Shown here in pieces: positions 1 through 10,453 of a stretch of DNA of 64,000 bases. A program made the position numbers and the translations under genes. The notes below the pieces were generated by a model. That model made no database searches. It had not been told where the DNA came from and was given only the letters and a program-made list of their open reading frames with translations. Source of the stretch: Timema cristinae (lineage: Eukaryota > Arthropoda > Insecta > Phasmatodea > Timematidae); contig JBCFYV010001001.1 of NCBI GenBank assembly GCA_039000515.1, positions 3,058,358-3,122,357 on the forward strand. Reading direction: 5' to 3'. The stretch's first letter is position 1; each line of letters opens with the position of its first letter.

Positions 1-35
1 ACACAAAAGTAGGCCTAGCTAAAACTTTTCTTTAT

Positions 36-140
36 CTTACTACCCGTACGATATACGCATTTAATTAAACTATTAGGGTACATGTGAGGGAAGAAGGATT
101 TTAGAGGAAATATACCCGAATTTGAGTTTAAGAAGAGTTG
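36..140 (-). repeat. SINE-A 3' fragment, diverged
   Basis: Reads as the reverse complement of the SINE-A tail: a diverged 'cttactacccg' block, then 'atatacgc' and an 'agaggaaatatacccg' block in the same order as in the full copies. The tRNA-like head is missing, so this is an old 5'-truncated or eroded copy. Confidence 0.6.
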
Positions 141-1545
141 CAAAAAAGCTGCCTCAATAAGCGATGAATTGCCGCGCATATTTTCAGGTCTAACGTAATA
201 TTTAATTATTTTATAGGTTATTTAAAATGTGGCTCACGCCAAATTAAAGTCGAAATACTCCATATTTTTATCTAACACCCTTGTACTTTTAGTTTTGTAA
301 ATAAAATAAAAATGTGTGAAAATGTGACATTAGCTCAATTTCATCAACTTTGTCATCATACTCGCTTTGTTCGTCGGGGCTCCGCCCCCAAAACCCCAGT
401 GGGTTTACTTTGCAAGTGGATGTAAGCTAATATAATTCCAGAACAATTTTTTTTGATAGGTCTTACCGTTTAGCCCCAAGAGACCTCCAAAGAAAGGTCC
501 GCACTGACTTTAAAGTTGCTCCGCCTTTTTGAATTTTTTCGAAGATTAAAAATTAATTTTGTTTAACTTTTTGGAATTTTCCCGTCGCTTACAGGCTAGA
601 AGCTCTAAGTTTGCCAAATTTCAAGTTTCTATCTCATCTGGAAGAGGGTAAACATTAATGTCAGTGAGTGAGTCAGCCATGTGGCTTATAGTATTATAAT
701 TTGAGAGCTATGAGACAAGAGTTGATGAAAAAGGGATCTAAATTTAGCCTTCCTCTAACAAAAACAGAAATGTTTCGAATGGTCCACAACAACAAAATTT
801 AAGTCATTTGAGAAATATCAGCGAGCTTTCCTCTTTATCTTGAGATAAGAAGTTTCATAGTTTTCTTTCCCATTTTTCTTATTGACATGACAAAGGGTAG
901 TTGTAGATGAAGGTCGAAAGGGAGTATAAGCCTAGACAGAATAGATAAGTAGTTCCAGTAAATGCATCCAGGACATTTTATTTTGAAGCTTGACAGTGAT
1001 TGATATATTCCTCGCTGATCGAAGCAGCCGTCTTATGTAAAGAACGCCACTGTAAGACTATTGTACAAATCTACAGCGCAGAACCTTTTACTGAGATACA
1101 ACTGGTTTTTTTATGACATTGAGAGCCTTGTCATTACAGCGTCCATACATAGACTAGACTAGACTAACGTAGATTATAAATAGATCGTTGCTTCGTTTTT
1201 GAAAATGTTTAGACTTTAATATGATAATCCTTAAAGGGAATGCTTTTCTTAAGAGCAAAAATTAAAATTGATTTGATAGAACAAAATAATTTTTTTGTCA
1301 AAAGAAATTGCGGCCTTCCTTTTATATAACTTATGTTGAGATTTGAAACTTTTGAGCGCATCATCGGTGCCCTATAATTTTTTTTAGTGGTTACAATCGG
1401 TTGTGTATAACTAAGGGTATTACCATCGGTGGTAATCGTTTAAAGCTTTTGATAATTTTTTTTGTAAAAGTTTAAAAAATATAAATTTTTTGATCATTTT
1501 TAGGTAATCAAAGTCCAGGCTGTGATTATGAGTAACAGAGATATT
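141..1545. other. AT-rich stretch without a gene
   Basis: No coding frame or RNA gene is supported. A GC-rich patch near 370-410 ('ggggctccgccccc') and a 'gtgagtgagtcag' motif near 660 look like pieces of old dispersed repeats, but I cannot assign them to a family. Confidence 0.4.
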
Positions 1546-1550
1546 GTTGA

Positions 1551-1760
1551 CCACGGTGGCCTTGGGATATAATGCTCGCCTCAAGACCCAATGTTCGCGG
1601 GTTCAAGCCCAGCCAGTGTCAACGAATTTTTTCTAGAGCTATACAAATCCGTAGCACAACCTCCTTTGGAGGGGAAGTAAACCGGTTGGTTACATGTCGA
1701 TTGTGGCTTGTAAAGGAATCCTAGAAGCTATAGGCCTATGAAAATACCTTTCCAGTCCTT
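1551..1760 (+). repeat. tRNA-headed SINE-like element (family E)
   Basis: A tRNA-like head at about 1551-1620 ends in a B-box-like 'gggttcaagccc'. It is followed by an unrelated body of about 130 bp. It lacks the SINE-A/B tail, so it is a separate family or a chimera. No clear target duplication was found. Confidence 0.45.
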
Positions 1761-2049
1761 TCCCTCTCGCTCATAGAAATAGCTTATTCGAGTGCTGATA
1801 TAGACAGTCGGTTCAGAAAGTAGATGTTAAATACCTCAAATTAATAAAACATATAAATTAATAACAGGGTAATTAAAGTGTTTGCACAATTTTTCTCTAT
1901 AGAACATAAGTTAGTACACTTTTTTTTAAAAGAAAATTTAGTCTACAAATAAACATTCACTCGTCGCATTTTATCAATGAGGTATAATTTAGAAAGATCT
2001 TTGGGCTATTATGACCACTCAATGCAAAGTTAGTTGCTACTGCTATCTA

Positions 2050-2275
2050 CAGTAGCCCCGTGGCTTCTTTGGTGCCGACTGACAGCTCACAGTTGATTTC
2101 TGACAGTCAACATTTAGGTATACCTACATTTTGACTGTCAGAAGTGACAGCTGCTAAACATATGTTTTTGAAGATCATATGGCTCGGCGTAGGGATACAT
2201 AATTTGGTCTGGTAACTTTTCAAAGCCGTCAGCTGTGAACTGTCACTCAGCACCAAATAAGCCATGGGGCTACTA
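2050..2275 (+). mobile_element. MITE family M2, copy 1
   Basis: Terminal inverted repeats begin 'cagtagccccgtggctt' on the left and end 'aagccatggggctacta' on the right. The similarity continues inward for over 40 bp as a near-palindrome. TA dinucleotides flank both ends (2048-2049 and 2276-2277), as expected for Tc1/mariner-type insertion. The element is 226 bp with no coding capacity. A second copy is at 13483. Confidence 0.75.
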
Positions 2276-2279
2276 TAGC

Positions 2280-3495
2280 TTCACTTTGGAGGAAAATATA
2301 GCTTTTGGGTTATTATGACCACCACACTTTGTATCGTCCGACTAGTTTTAGCTTCAACTTTGCTTCTAGTATCAACGTACAGAATAAAATCAGTTTGCGT
2401 CAACAGTTGGCAACACTTTTCCAATGATTATTACCTTTTAAGAAGTTAGAGACTAGAAATTAGGTATATTTATTTCAAGTATGCTGGTATTTATGACTGA
2501 ACATTATTCATATATTTTACTTTCCCAAACAACTGATCACAAGTCACATAATTGGCAAGAACGATTTAACTTAGCTTAATTCAATAAATCTCATATATCA
2601 TTTAGTTTGCCTACGGTTGGAATGAAAAGATACTCGGCCTACATTATTCAATACACTCAACATATTTTAGTCAAAAAATCATAAAGTGAACTATGCACCC
2701 AAATAGTAATGTCCCACAGGGAAATGAATTAGTATGAAAAGTTGGCCAATAAAGAAACACTGTTTTTTTGTAATATGTAGGCCTATGCTTTACGACCCAA
2801 TGCTTTATTCTTCATATATTTGTGTTGATACTGGAAAAAGTGTAATATGTTGTGTGAAGATCTTAGAAAACAACACTGGTTAGTTAGAGTTGATGAAAGC
2901 ATTCAAGAACTCTCAAAAATATGCTTACACTGAATATTTTTGACAACTTGATGTCAAAACAATGGGCATCTATACCCAGTCGTCCTACTAAGCTAACAAT
3001 AAAGTGAACGAGTGAGTGGTTTGTATGGTTAAAAATAATAAAATGCATCTTTTATTTAAAGGGTATTCTTGAGACGTTATAAGTGATTAAGAATATAAGG
3101 ATATTATATTTCTTTATAATGAGTTGTTTGCAATTTTTCACTTCAAGATAACTATGTTTAACTACTAATTATTGGTTTCAGATAAATCTAGTAAACATTT
3201 TTATGATTAAAAAACCTAGGCCTAAACCAAACCGCATGTAAACACTAAGCTAGGGCCTATTTTGGGTTATTTATAGTCTTGGCTGCAATATTTCACAGGC
3301 CTACAACTTAGACTCACGTGGATAATAATTACTACTATATGCACGATTCAGTTTAAATAGGATTACATTATTAAAGTTTTATTGAAGCATCTTAAACAGA
3401 TTATGCCTACCTTTTTACTGTCTTGTCAACTGGTATGTCCACGTGTTTTACAATAATAAGTTATAGATGATAAGGGTTGAGTTATAGAATAAAAG
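2280..3495. other. AT-rich stretch without a gene
   Basis: Nothing coding or structured could be supported. Two copies of the 8-mer TAGGCCTA (2778, 3217) are the only notable items. Confidence 0.4.
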
Positions 3496-3499
3496 TTCT

Positions 3500-3610
3500 C
3501 GGATTTGTGTGTGGTGAGAGTGTGAAAACCTTTAGAAAAATAAAACCACTCATCACACCTAGCTGGGATTCAAATCCCAACCTCCCCACCATTGGGAAAT
3601 TAGATCAAAG
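3500..3610 (-). repeat. SINE-A-like fragment
   Basis: On the minus strand there is a B-box-like 'gatttgaatcccagc', then a 'gagtggttttatttttcta' block and a 'ggttttcacactc' block. This is the order found just downstream of the head in intact SINE-A copies. Tail and 5' head are missing. Confidence 0.55.
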
Positions 3611-4159
3611 AGACTTATGTCTTGTTAAATGTAGCCCCATGAGGTGGGTCAACATACTACTAACATCCCAAATATGTTGAAGCCTAACCTCCACCTACTA
3701 ACAAACCTATAAACAATGAACCTCATTATTGGAATGTCCCAATTATCAGTATGTTGATGGTAAGTAATAATGCATTTTGATAATGCTATGTTTCAAAGAA
3801 AATATTCTTTTAACATTCAGTGTAAGCGTACTATCCCCACTCTTGACCTACATTATGATATAGGCCTATTTGAAGTCAGATTATGTGAAACACACATAAA
3901 AAGTTTTGAAATTTTAATATAGGGCTAATGAGATGGCAAGTTTAAATCTGGTAACACAAAATATTTAATAAATTACAAAACCTAGCATACATAACCTCGT
4001 AACGCAAACCAAAGGACAAGTAAAATATCTGCGCAACTTTCGTAAAGTGGTCGGCCGTAATAACTTTTGATGCAAAGTCTAGCGTCTCTCTGCTAACGGT
4101 CACAAATTCGTTTTGTGTCGTGGTCAAAATAGTCCTGCTGGGCACAGACAAGTAAGGAA

Positions 4160-4338
4160 CAGACTCTCAACCTGACAGTGTTTTGCTGCGCTCCTTTTGC
4201 CAGCTTGAGTCCTTCAACACTGGGCTTCGCTAGTGTCACTGCTGGGAAATGATAGGACTAGCCACAGCGATCCTAGTGTTGAAGGACTCAAGCTTGCATA
4301 AGGAGCGCAACCATTTTAACCTGGAGGTTGAGTGTCTG
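4160..4338. repeat. Foldback (hairpin) element
   Basis: The arms 4160-4221 and 4275-4338 are inverted copies. The inner ends match especially well (left 'gagtccttcaacact', right 'agtgttgaaggactc'). The loop is about 53 bp. It may be a solo foldback MITE. No target duplication is evident. Confidence 0.7.
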
Positions 4339-4489
4339 GATATATTTGTTTGTGACCCAGGGATACGAGACTTACCACCGAGTTTTATTCATTATAACTT
4401 ACTAGTGGGGATAATTGCGGTGAAGGCTGCAGATTTTAGCGATTAAATGTATTCAAAACATTTTTACTGGGGAAAGTTAGTTCTATATA

Positions 4490-4660
4490 ATGAGAGTTCA
4501 CTTGACTTTCTAGTTAAAGGTTTACGCGTCAAAGGCTATAAAATTGACATATATTTCGAGATTCATATGTTTAATTTTAATAAAAACAAATATTTCCCTC
4601 ATCACACCACTATGAGAACTTTCAAATAACTCCTCTCTCAATTCTCTTTATATTTTTTGC
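4490..4660 (+). repeat. Dispersed repeat, pair with 20860-21030
   Basis: Both places share 'gactttctagttaaagg', a 'tcaaaggctat' block, a 'gtttaat..aaacaa..tatttccc' block, an 'atgagaact' block and a 'cctctc' block in the same order and orientation. Identity looks moderate, so these are old copies of one dispersed element of unknown class. Confidence 0.6.
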
Positions 4661-4685
4661 ACTAAAACACCGGCTAAATAAATCG

Positions 4686-4808
4686 GGTTTTCATTGTAAT
4701 CTCTTAATTTCGCTGACATCCTGGACTGCTAATATTCAAATGGAGGGGTTTTCATTGTAATCTCCTAATTTCGCTGACATCCTGGACTGTTAATATTCAA
4801 ATGGAGTG
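4686..4808 (+). repeat. Two-copy tandem duplication, 61-bp unit
   Basis: The block starting 'ttttcattgtaatctc' at 4688 repeats at 4749 with only two or three substitutions. A partial third unit begins at 4808. Non-coding. Confidence 0.85.
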
Positions 4809-5324
4809 GTTTTATTTGGTCAAAATCTGTTAATCTGTTAATTTCATTTGCCGGAATAGTAAGTCTGATCAACAAATCGATGCTGATTTTGACGTAATGG
4901 CCTAGACTTATATAAACCTTTCTTTCCCACTGTTATGGCTTTGTTTAACTACTACTAGAGCTTAATCGTAATTTTAAATGAGCTTACTGATATATAAACA
5001 TGAGTTGGCGTTTGTCTGTTACTATTTCACGCAAACACCACTAAGCCGATTGTGATGAAATTTCGCATGGACATAACTTGGAGAGCCTAGTTACAAATCA
5101 CATACACAATATTTTTTCAAGATGGCGGCTACCAAATCACTTCCTTTTAGCCTTTTTCTCAGCTTCAACTGCTTATTGTATTTTCATTGGACCAACTTTG
5201 AAAGGTTGCTACTTGTTATAAAATACAAATCGTGCGATGAATGGATAATTAGCTATTACATTACTTTATAATAGACCTACAGTAGGTAAAGCAAGTTTGT
5301 TTCTTTTTTTATTATTGATTAAAA

Positions 5325-5503
5325 TTATTATTATTATTATTATTATTATTAGCACCGCGTCTTACTACCCATTCGGGTTATACGCACTTACGCTAATGTG
5401 TAATGGTAGGGTGATTGTGAGATAAAATGAAGGACCTACAGTTTAACGTGGAATCCGAACCACGGTGGTGACCTGGCATTCCCCACATTCACAAGATGTC
5501 TTG
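5325..5503 (-). mobile_element. SINE-B, 5'-truncated
   Basis: Contains the SINE-B body and the 3' domain shared with SINE-A, with the AAT tail on the left. The tRNA-like head is missing; the copy breaks inside the 'caagatgtcttg' block. A perfect 13-bp target duplication (ttattgattaaaa) lies at 5312-5324 and 5504-5516, so truncation happened at insertion, as in target-primed reverse transcription. Confidence 0.9.
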
Positions 5504-5928
5504 TTATTGATTAAAAGCTGGAAGGGTTATTTTGGTTAGTTCAAGGCCCCAAAAGGAATACGGAAATCGTGAAAAGTTTAGGAAACATTGATATATTAAC
5601 TATGTGATTGGGGGACAAATTACATTAAATGCTACTATTAAAAATATTTAAGATGAAAAGGGCACCACAATAAAGCTACTAAAGGTAATATAGGCCTATA
5701 AGAAATAGGCTATATATATTAGTACTGCTGGGCATAGAAGTTGCTAAAGCTTTTTTTTTGGGGGGGGGGCTGTAACAACCCATTTTCACGTTTAATTAAA
5801 ATAGGCCTATACATAACAACTGAATAATACGAATGATTTGTTAAGTGAATTTTTTAACCATGTATCTTTAATTTTCTAACAATTCATAGTTTCTTTTACG
5901 GTACTCTAAGGATGTATTCCCATTTAAA

Positions 5929-6000
5929 GGACTGTGCGTCGGCCGTGTCATGTCGTCAGTAGTCAGAGCATGGTCAGCACACGGTCCTGTCAGCGTGAAT
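5929..6000. repeat. Single unit related to the 45-bp arrays at 41-44.6 kb
   Basis: 'ggactgtgcgtcggccgtgt' followed by 'catgtcg' closely matches the 45-bp array unit. The following 'cacggtcctgtcag' resembles sequence flanking the first array near 42070-42120. This may be a solo copy of the element that seeded the arrays. Confidence 0.5.
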
Positions 6001-6040
6001 CCTACTTTAGGGTGTCCCATTTTGAGTAGATAATTGGGGG

Positions 6041-6117
6041 AACCCCCCCCCCCAAACCCCCCCCCAAACCCCCCCCCCCAAACCCCCCCCCCGAACCCCC
6101 CCCCCCAAACCCCCCTT
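6041..6117. repeat. C-rich microsatellite (C-tracts separated by AAA)
   Basis: Runs of 5-13 C are interrupted by AAA or GAA about every 10-13 bp. The complementary strand has G-runs that could in principle form quadruplex structures. The glycine-rich open frame across it is an artefact of the repeat. Confidence 0.9.
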
Positions 6118-6194
6118 CCCGTACTCTTCATAAAAGACACCCGTGATATTAGGCACCTTACTACCCTATTCTCTCCGCAACTTAAACGAATTAA

Positions 6195-6467
6195 ACCCGC
6201 CTCGGTGGCGTAGCTGGCTAACGCGCTAGTCATGTTGAGCTCGACTGCTGAGGACAGGGAGATCGAGGTTCGAATCTCGGTCGGGTGGGGAGTGGTTTTT
6301 CCTAAATGGTTTTCCACTCTACCTCCACGCAAATGCGGGTTCACTTCCTCTAATTAAACCTTCCCAATTCCTAATCCATTATAGTAATTAGTACTTAAAG
6401 CGTATAACCCGAACGGGTAGTAAGACGCGGTGCTAAATATATATATATGTATATATATATAAATATA
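6195..6467 (+). mobile_element. SINE-A, full length
   Basis: The tRNA-like head begins near 'gcctcggtggcg', with an A-box-like 'tggcgtagctggctaacg' and a B-box 'ggttcgaatctcgg'. The body and the shared 3' domain ('cgtataacccgaacgggtag', 'taagacgcggtgcta') follow, then an AT-rich tail. A perfect 12-bp target duplication (taaacgaattaa) lies at 6183-6194 and 6468-6479. Confidence 0.92.
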
Positions 6468-6551
6468 TAAACGAATTAACTAAAGGCAACATGACGTGGA
6501 GAGTAGGCATACATTTTAATAGAAAGTAACAGCAAATTTCAACTTTCTCTT

Positions 6552-6814
6552 AAAAAAAAATTATATATATATTTAGCACCACGTCTTACTACCCGTTCGG
6601 GTTATACGCTTTAAGTACTAATTACGCTAATGGATTAGGAATTGGGAAGGTTAAATTAGAGGAAATGAACCCGCATTTGCGTGGAGGGAGAGTAGAAAAC
6701 CATTTAGGAAAACCCATCCCCAGTTCACCTGACCGAGATTCGAACCTCGATCTCCCCGTCCTCAGCAGTCGAGCTCAACACAAGCGCGTTAGCCAACTAC
6801 GCCATCGAGGCGGG
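6552..6814 (-). mobile_element. SINE-A, full length, inverted relative to the previous copy
   Basis: This is the reverse complement of the SINE-A layout, with tail at left and head at right. A short possible target duplication (ttctctt) lies at 6545-6551 and 6815-6821. It sits about 85 bp from the oppositely oriented copy at 6195, so a transcript across both could fold into a duplex of about 240 bp. Confidence 0.88.
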
Positions 6815-7493
6815 TTCTCTTTTTAAGGCCTTAGATTAATAATGTAAGTGTTTTTCATCCTATTCCCAAGATATTGATACCTTTCAACTCCATTTTGCAT
6901 TGATCCATTTTTTGATATAGCGAACCGCTTCTCAAATAATGTGGGTGGAGGTTTCTGGATGTATGCTACGCGTGGTTTCAATGCTAAGGTAGGCGGCCAC
7001 CTTAAAGCCCTGATTAAATACAGGTCTGAGCGCTTTACGAGGCTCTGTAGTCTAAACATGGAACCCTATCTCGCACTCGTAACGAGAACAACCGGTTTGG
7101 GGCAAACCAGCTCATGGCGTAAAGTTATTATTTTTTATTTGACAAGTTGTTGTTGCACGCGAGATAAACCTGTTATAAAGTTCACTGGAACGTGCACTCC
7201 AGGAGCCTAAGTTCATATCCAGGAGGGGTTATATCTTAGTACAACTACAGTCAGTCAGCTGTGACAATTATGAAGAACAATTTTTAAATTTGTAAGAAAT
7301 TTAAATAATATTTTATTTTGCTTGGTCAGGAAATAAGAAACTTGGACTGCAAAGAACACCTCGTCGTGGGCCACAGGTTGACCTAAGGTATCCAGCGCTT
7401 CATGACATGTTTTAAAATGACTGGAAAAAATATCACGACGTTGTATTGTCGTTTTGCCACCGTCATCTGCAGAGCTGACGTCAGCGTCTTTAT

Positions 7494-7895
7494 TTTACAG
7501 CAAGAGTTTACATTTTAAATTGGATTGAACACACATTTCAGCAATTCTGAATCATTGACGTAGAAAATACTTTGTTTATGTTTCATTTCTGTTATTGTGT
7601 GAGTAAAAGGTTTAGTGTGTGTTTAAGATAGATACAAATAAAATACCCAGTCATCAGATGCACGAGTAGCTTCTGCCGTTTCTTCTTCAATGTATTCAAT
7701 TAAATTTAAATAACACTGTTTATTCACTCAACCAAAATGTATCTTCAGATTCAAGAAATAACTATTATATCAAATTCTTCTATTAATTTAATTACCAAAT
7801 AATTCATTCAAACTTACACAGCCCTTCTAATTTTTGTGTAAAATATAAAGCCTAGCTTTATGTTGCGAGATTGAATATTTAGGGAGGTTGAAACT
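7494..7895 (-). repeat. Dispersed repeat R380, copy 1 (pair with 63193-63590)
   Basis: The reverse complement of this stretch aligns along nearly its whole length with 63193-63590, including 'cagaagctactcgtgcatct' and 'tttctacgtcaatgattcag'. Compared with that copy, this one has a TAT-to-TAA change and a 3-bp deletion in the frame that is open at 63 kb. Element class is unknown. Confidence 0.8.
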
Positions 7896-7899
7896 AAGG

Positions 7900-8585
7900 G
7901 TATGTTTATGCTGCATCCTAGCTGCTGGTACATCGCCGAGCTATGGACATGGATGTGTGGTGATGATGAAACAAAACTATCAATCTTTATTCGTGCATTT
8001 ATCCTGCATCAGCACTGCTCGCCTCGCTGCCCGCCCGCTGCTATCCTCGCTATAGCGATGATATTAAATCAGTTTGTTTTCTGAGCCTCGACCATCACCC
8101 GGCATCTTGAAAAGTGGGCTGGACTCTATGAGTGAGGGGTTGATTCTTTCATCTGAAGATGTTGTTATCTTGTACTCCATAGCTGGTATCAAGGCGCCCT
8201 CCAGTTCATCAGCAGTTCACACTACTGGAATCCAGAGAGCATTCCTTCCCTCAACTAGGCTCCGGTTTGCCTGGAGATCCCCACCACATTCTACCCAGCC
8301 AGATGATAATCCAGTTTGTCTTTGTCACACCTGTTGACTTAGTTAAGTCACACCGTTATGTGTCATCTATACCTGTTGTAAAGTCATTGTTTACTGTAAT
8401 GTCACTGTCGTTCTCCGTCCTGTACCCTAGTCTTAAGTTGACCAGTCTATTTTGTCCTTTATTTTTCATTGCAGTTAAGTATTATCTCTTTCGTATTTGA
8501 ACACATTATCCGCGATTGCATCCAAGAGACTTCATCAGTCCACGTCACGCAGTATGTGATAAACCGTACTCGCTTGAAACGATAT
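7900..8585 (-). other. Probable 3' untranslated part of the R1-like LINE
   Basis: This stretch directly follows the stop codon of the LINE remnant on the minus strand. It is less AT-rich than the surroundings, in keeping with the LINE body. No poly-A tail or target duplication could be placed. Assignment rests on position and composition only. Confidence 0.35.
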
Positions 8586-10120
8586 CTATAGGTTCATTCT
8601 ATCTTCCAACGTCTCAATACACTCCAGCATGTCGTGTTCCGGCGTCACCTCCCTTCCACAATCGCAAGTTCCTGTATCCGTCAGTCGTCTAGTGAAGAGA
8701 GTAGTCTTATACGGACCATGCCCAGTAATAAAATGTACCAAACCTGGAGAGGGCTGCAGGTACTCCATTCCCAACCATTCAGCAATGCTTGGAAATATCT
8801 TATGCGTTATTCTACCTGTTTGTCTCCGCTCCCACTCGTCTTGCCGCTCCTCTTCAAGATAGTTCCTGACCTTATGTCTCGTTGTTATCCCTGCTATCAT
8901 GAGATTAGCCACTTTCTCTATATCCCCTTACTTATCCAATACAATGCCGCTCTCCTCCTCACCTCTAATTCCAAGGGACAGATACCCAAGGCTACTCAAA
9001 GTACATGTGGTAACAATCTTGTATGCTCCAGATAGTCTCAAAATTACAATTCTCTGAAGGTTTCTGATTTTACTTCTGTTATTACCTGTCTGAGCTGATG
9101 AGCCCACGTGCCAGCTCCATAACCCACGATGGAGACCAACATAGTCTGGTGATACAATATGATCAGCCTCATAGACAGTTTAAATCTGTCCTGCCCTCTG
9201 TTGATGATCTTATTAATAGCTCTCAAAGCTTTTCCACATGCGTTCTCCACGTGCGTCATGAAGTCACGCTTCTCACCCAACATCACGCCCAGGTATCTGC
9301 TATCCTTGCTTCGTCTTATCATCTGTCCGTCAATCTTAACCTTTGGGTTTCTCTTGAGCACCCTCCTGAATAGCATGTAACTTGTCTTTGCAGGAGCTAA
9401 GCTCAGTTTTACCTTTTTAAACTGAGAGTTCAACCCAGCGAGAACTGCGTCACTCTTGGCTTCTAATTCTCTTATAGATGTTGCTTCAACTATTATGAAT
9501 ATATCGTCCCCAAAGGCAACCACCCCCGCCGCTTCAGGGAGTGACTCAATCTCCACTAAACCATGTTTAAGGACTACATCCCAAAAGATCGACCCACAGA
9601 CCGACACCTGGAGACATCCTTTCATAAGTTTTTTGCTTACTGTCATTCCTGGACATCTCAGGTTCATGTAGCTTCCCCTACAGTAGTCCATAAGACTCCT
9701 ATAGAGGTTCCCCGGACATCTACTTTCTCTCAGCCTCCCGAATAGCTCCGGCCACCACAAGTTGTCAAACGCTCCGAAATGTCCACGAATATTCCCATTA
9801 CGTATTTATCTCTAGCTCTATCTACAAGACTCATGGCCTCACATATATCGTCCTCAGTAGACCTGCCCCTCCTGAAACCGTACTGTTGTTGATGCAGCCC
9901 CACATCCTCTCTATGTTTTTGTTTGCAATCTGTTGCACAGGATCTTCGCTTGCAATTTTCCACATACATTCAAGAGACAAATTGGTCTGTACGGTTTCGG
10001 GAGTTGAGGATCCTTATCCTCTTCCTTACTCAGGATAGCTACCTCACTTTGCTTCCATATATTTGGTACGTGGGCCTGAGCCACGCACTCTAAATTAGGG
10101 TTAGATGTTATCCCTGTCAC
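8586..10120 (-). pseudogene. R1-clade-like non-LTR retrotransposon reverse transcriptase, frameshifted and 5'-truncated
   Basis: Read on the minus strand, the pieces form one reverse transcriptase in order. Fingers: 'YRPICLLNVCGKLQ' near 9990. Then 'QQYGFRRGRSTEDDICEAM' near 9870, 'FVDIS', a palm motif 'FGDDIFIIVEA' near 9500 (the usual A of FADD is G here, both D present), and 'SRYLGVMLG'. A C-terminal region with 'FITGHGPYKTTLFTRRL' and 'CDCGREVTPEHDMLECIE' ends at a stop at 8586. GFRxGRSTED and the C-terminal TGHG...CxCG...TPEH pattern are typical of R1/TRAS-type elements. Reading-frame breaks occur near 9915, 9778 and between 9044 and 8912. The endonuclease and gag regions are absent. Dead copy; clade assignment is from memory of motifs. 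Confidence 0.85.
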
Positions 10121-10150
10121 TCCAAAGGTGTAACATCTAACCCTAATTTA
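10091..10150. repeat. Perfect 20-bp inverted repeat, 20-bp spacer
   Basis: The 20 bases at 10091-10110 are exactly the reverse complement of 10131-10150. The hairpin sits at the truncated 5' edge of the LINE remnant. It may be a snap-back or twin-priming junction made at insertion. Confidence 0.9.
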
Positions 10151-10369
10151 AAGGTTAGCTTGATAGCTTTGTATTATTATCAACATATTAATATTAATAA
10201 TCTGTACATTTCTCTCTTTTTGTATTTTCTTTAACCTGGTTCTATTAGGTTAGATTTATTTCCCCTCAACTTCTTAATTAATTATTTATTTCTGGTATCG
10301 TCCAATGTTCTTGGATTTCTTAATTTTTCATTTTATATTTTCCTAACTTTACATTGATTTTCCTCAGAC

Positions 10370-10453
10370 CTGATGATGGCGTTTGTACGTCGAAACATGT
10401 AGTCAAGTCAACCTGCCTTGTACGTCGAAACATGTAGTCAAGTCAACCTGCCT
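10370..10453 (+). other. Hammerhead-like core followed by a 35-bp direct duplication
   Basis: 'ctgatga' at 10370 and 'gaaac' at 10392 have hammerhead core spelling. Between them 'ggcg' can pair with 'cgtc', but an extra T follows ctgatga. A 35-bp unit starting 'tgtacgtcgaaacatgtag' then repeats exactly (10384-10418, 10419-10453). Penelope-like retroelements are known to carry minimal hammerheads. No cleavage arm was modelled. Confidence 0.35.

Noticed and set aside
3942..4629. Short frames of 60-69 codons near 4-4.6 kb as genes
   Set aside because: They overlap the foldback and a dispersed repeat and resemble no known protein.
5868..6344. Glycine-rich 158-codon protein
   Set aside because: The glycines come from the C-rich microsatellite, and the rest overlaps a SINE-A in reverse.
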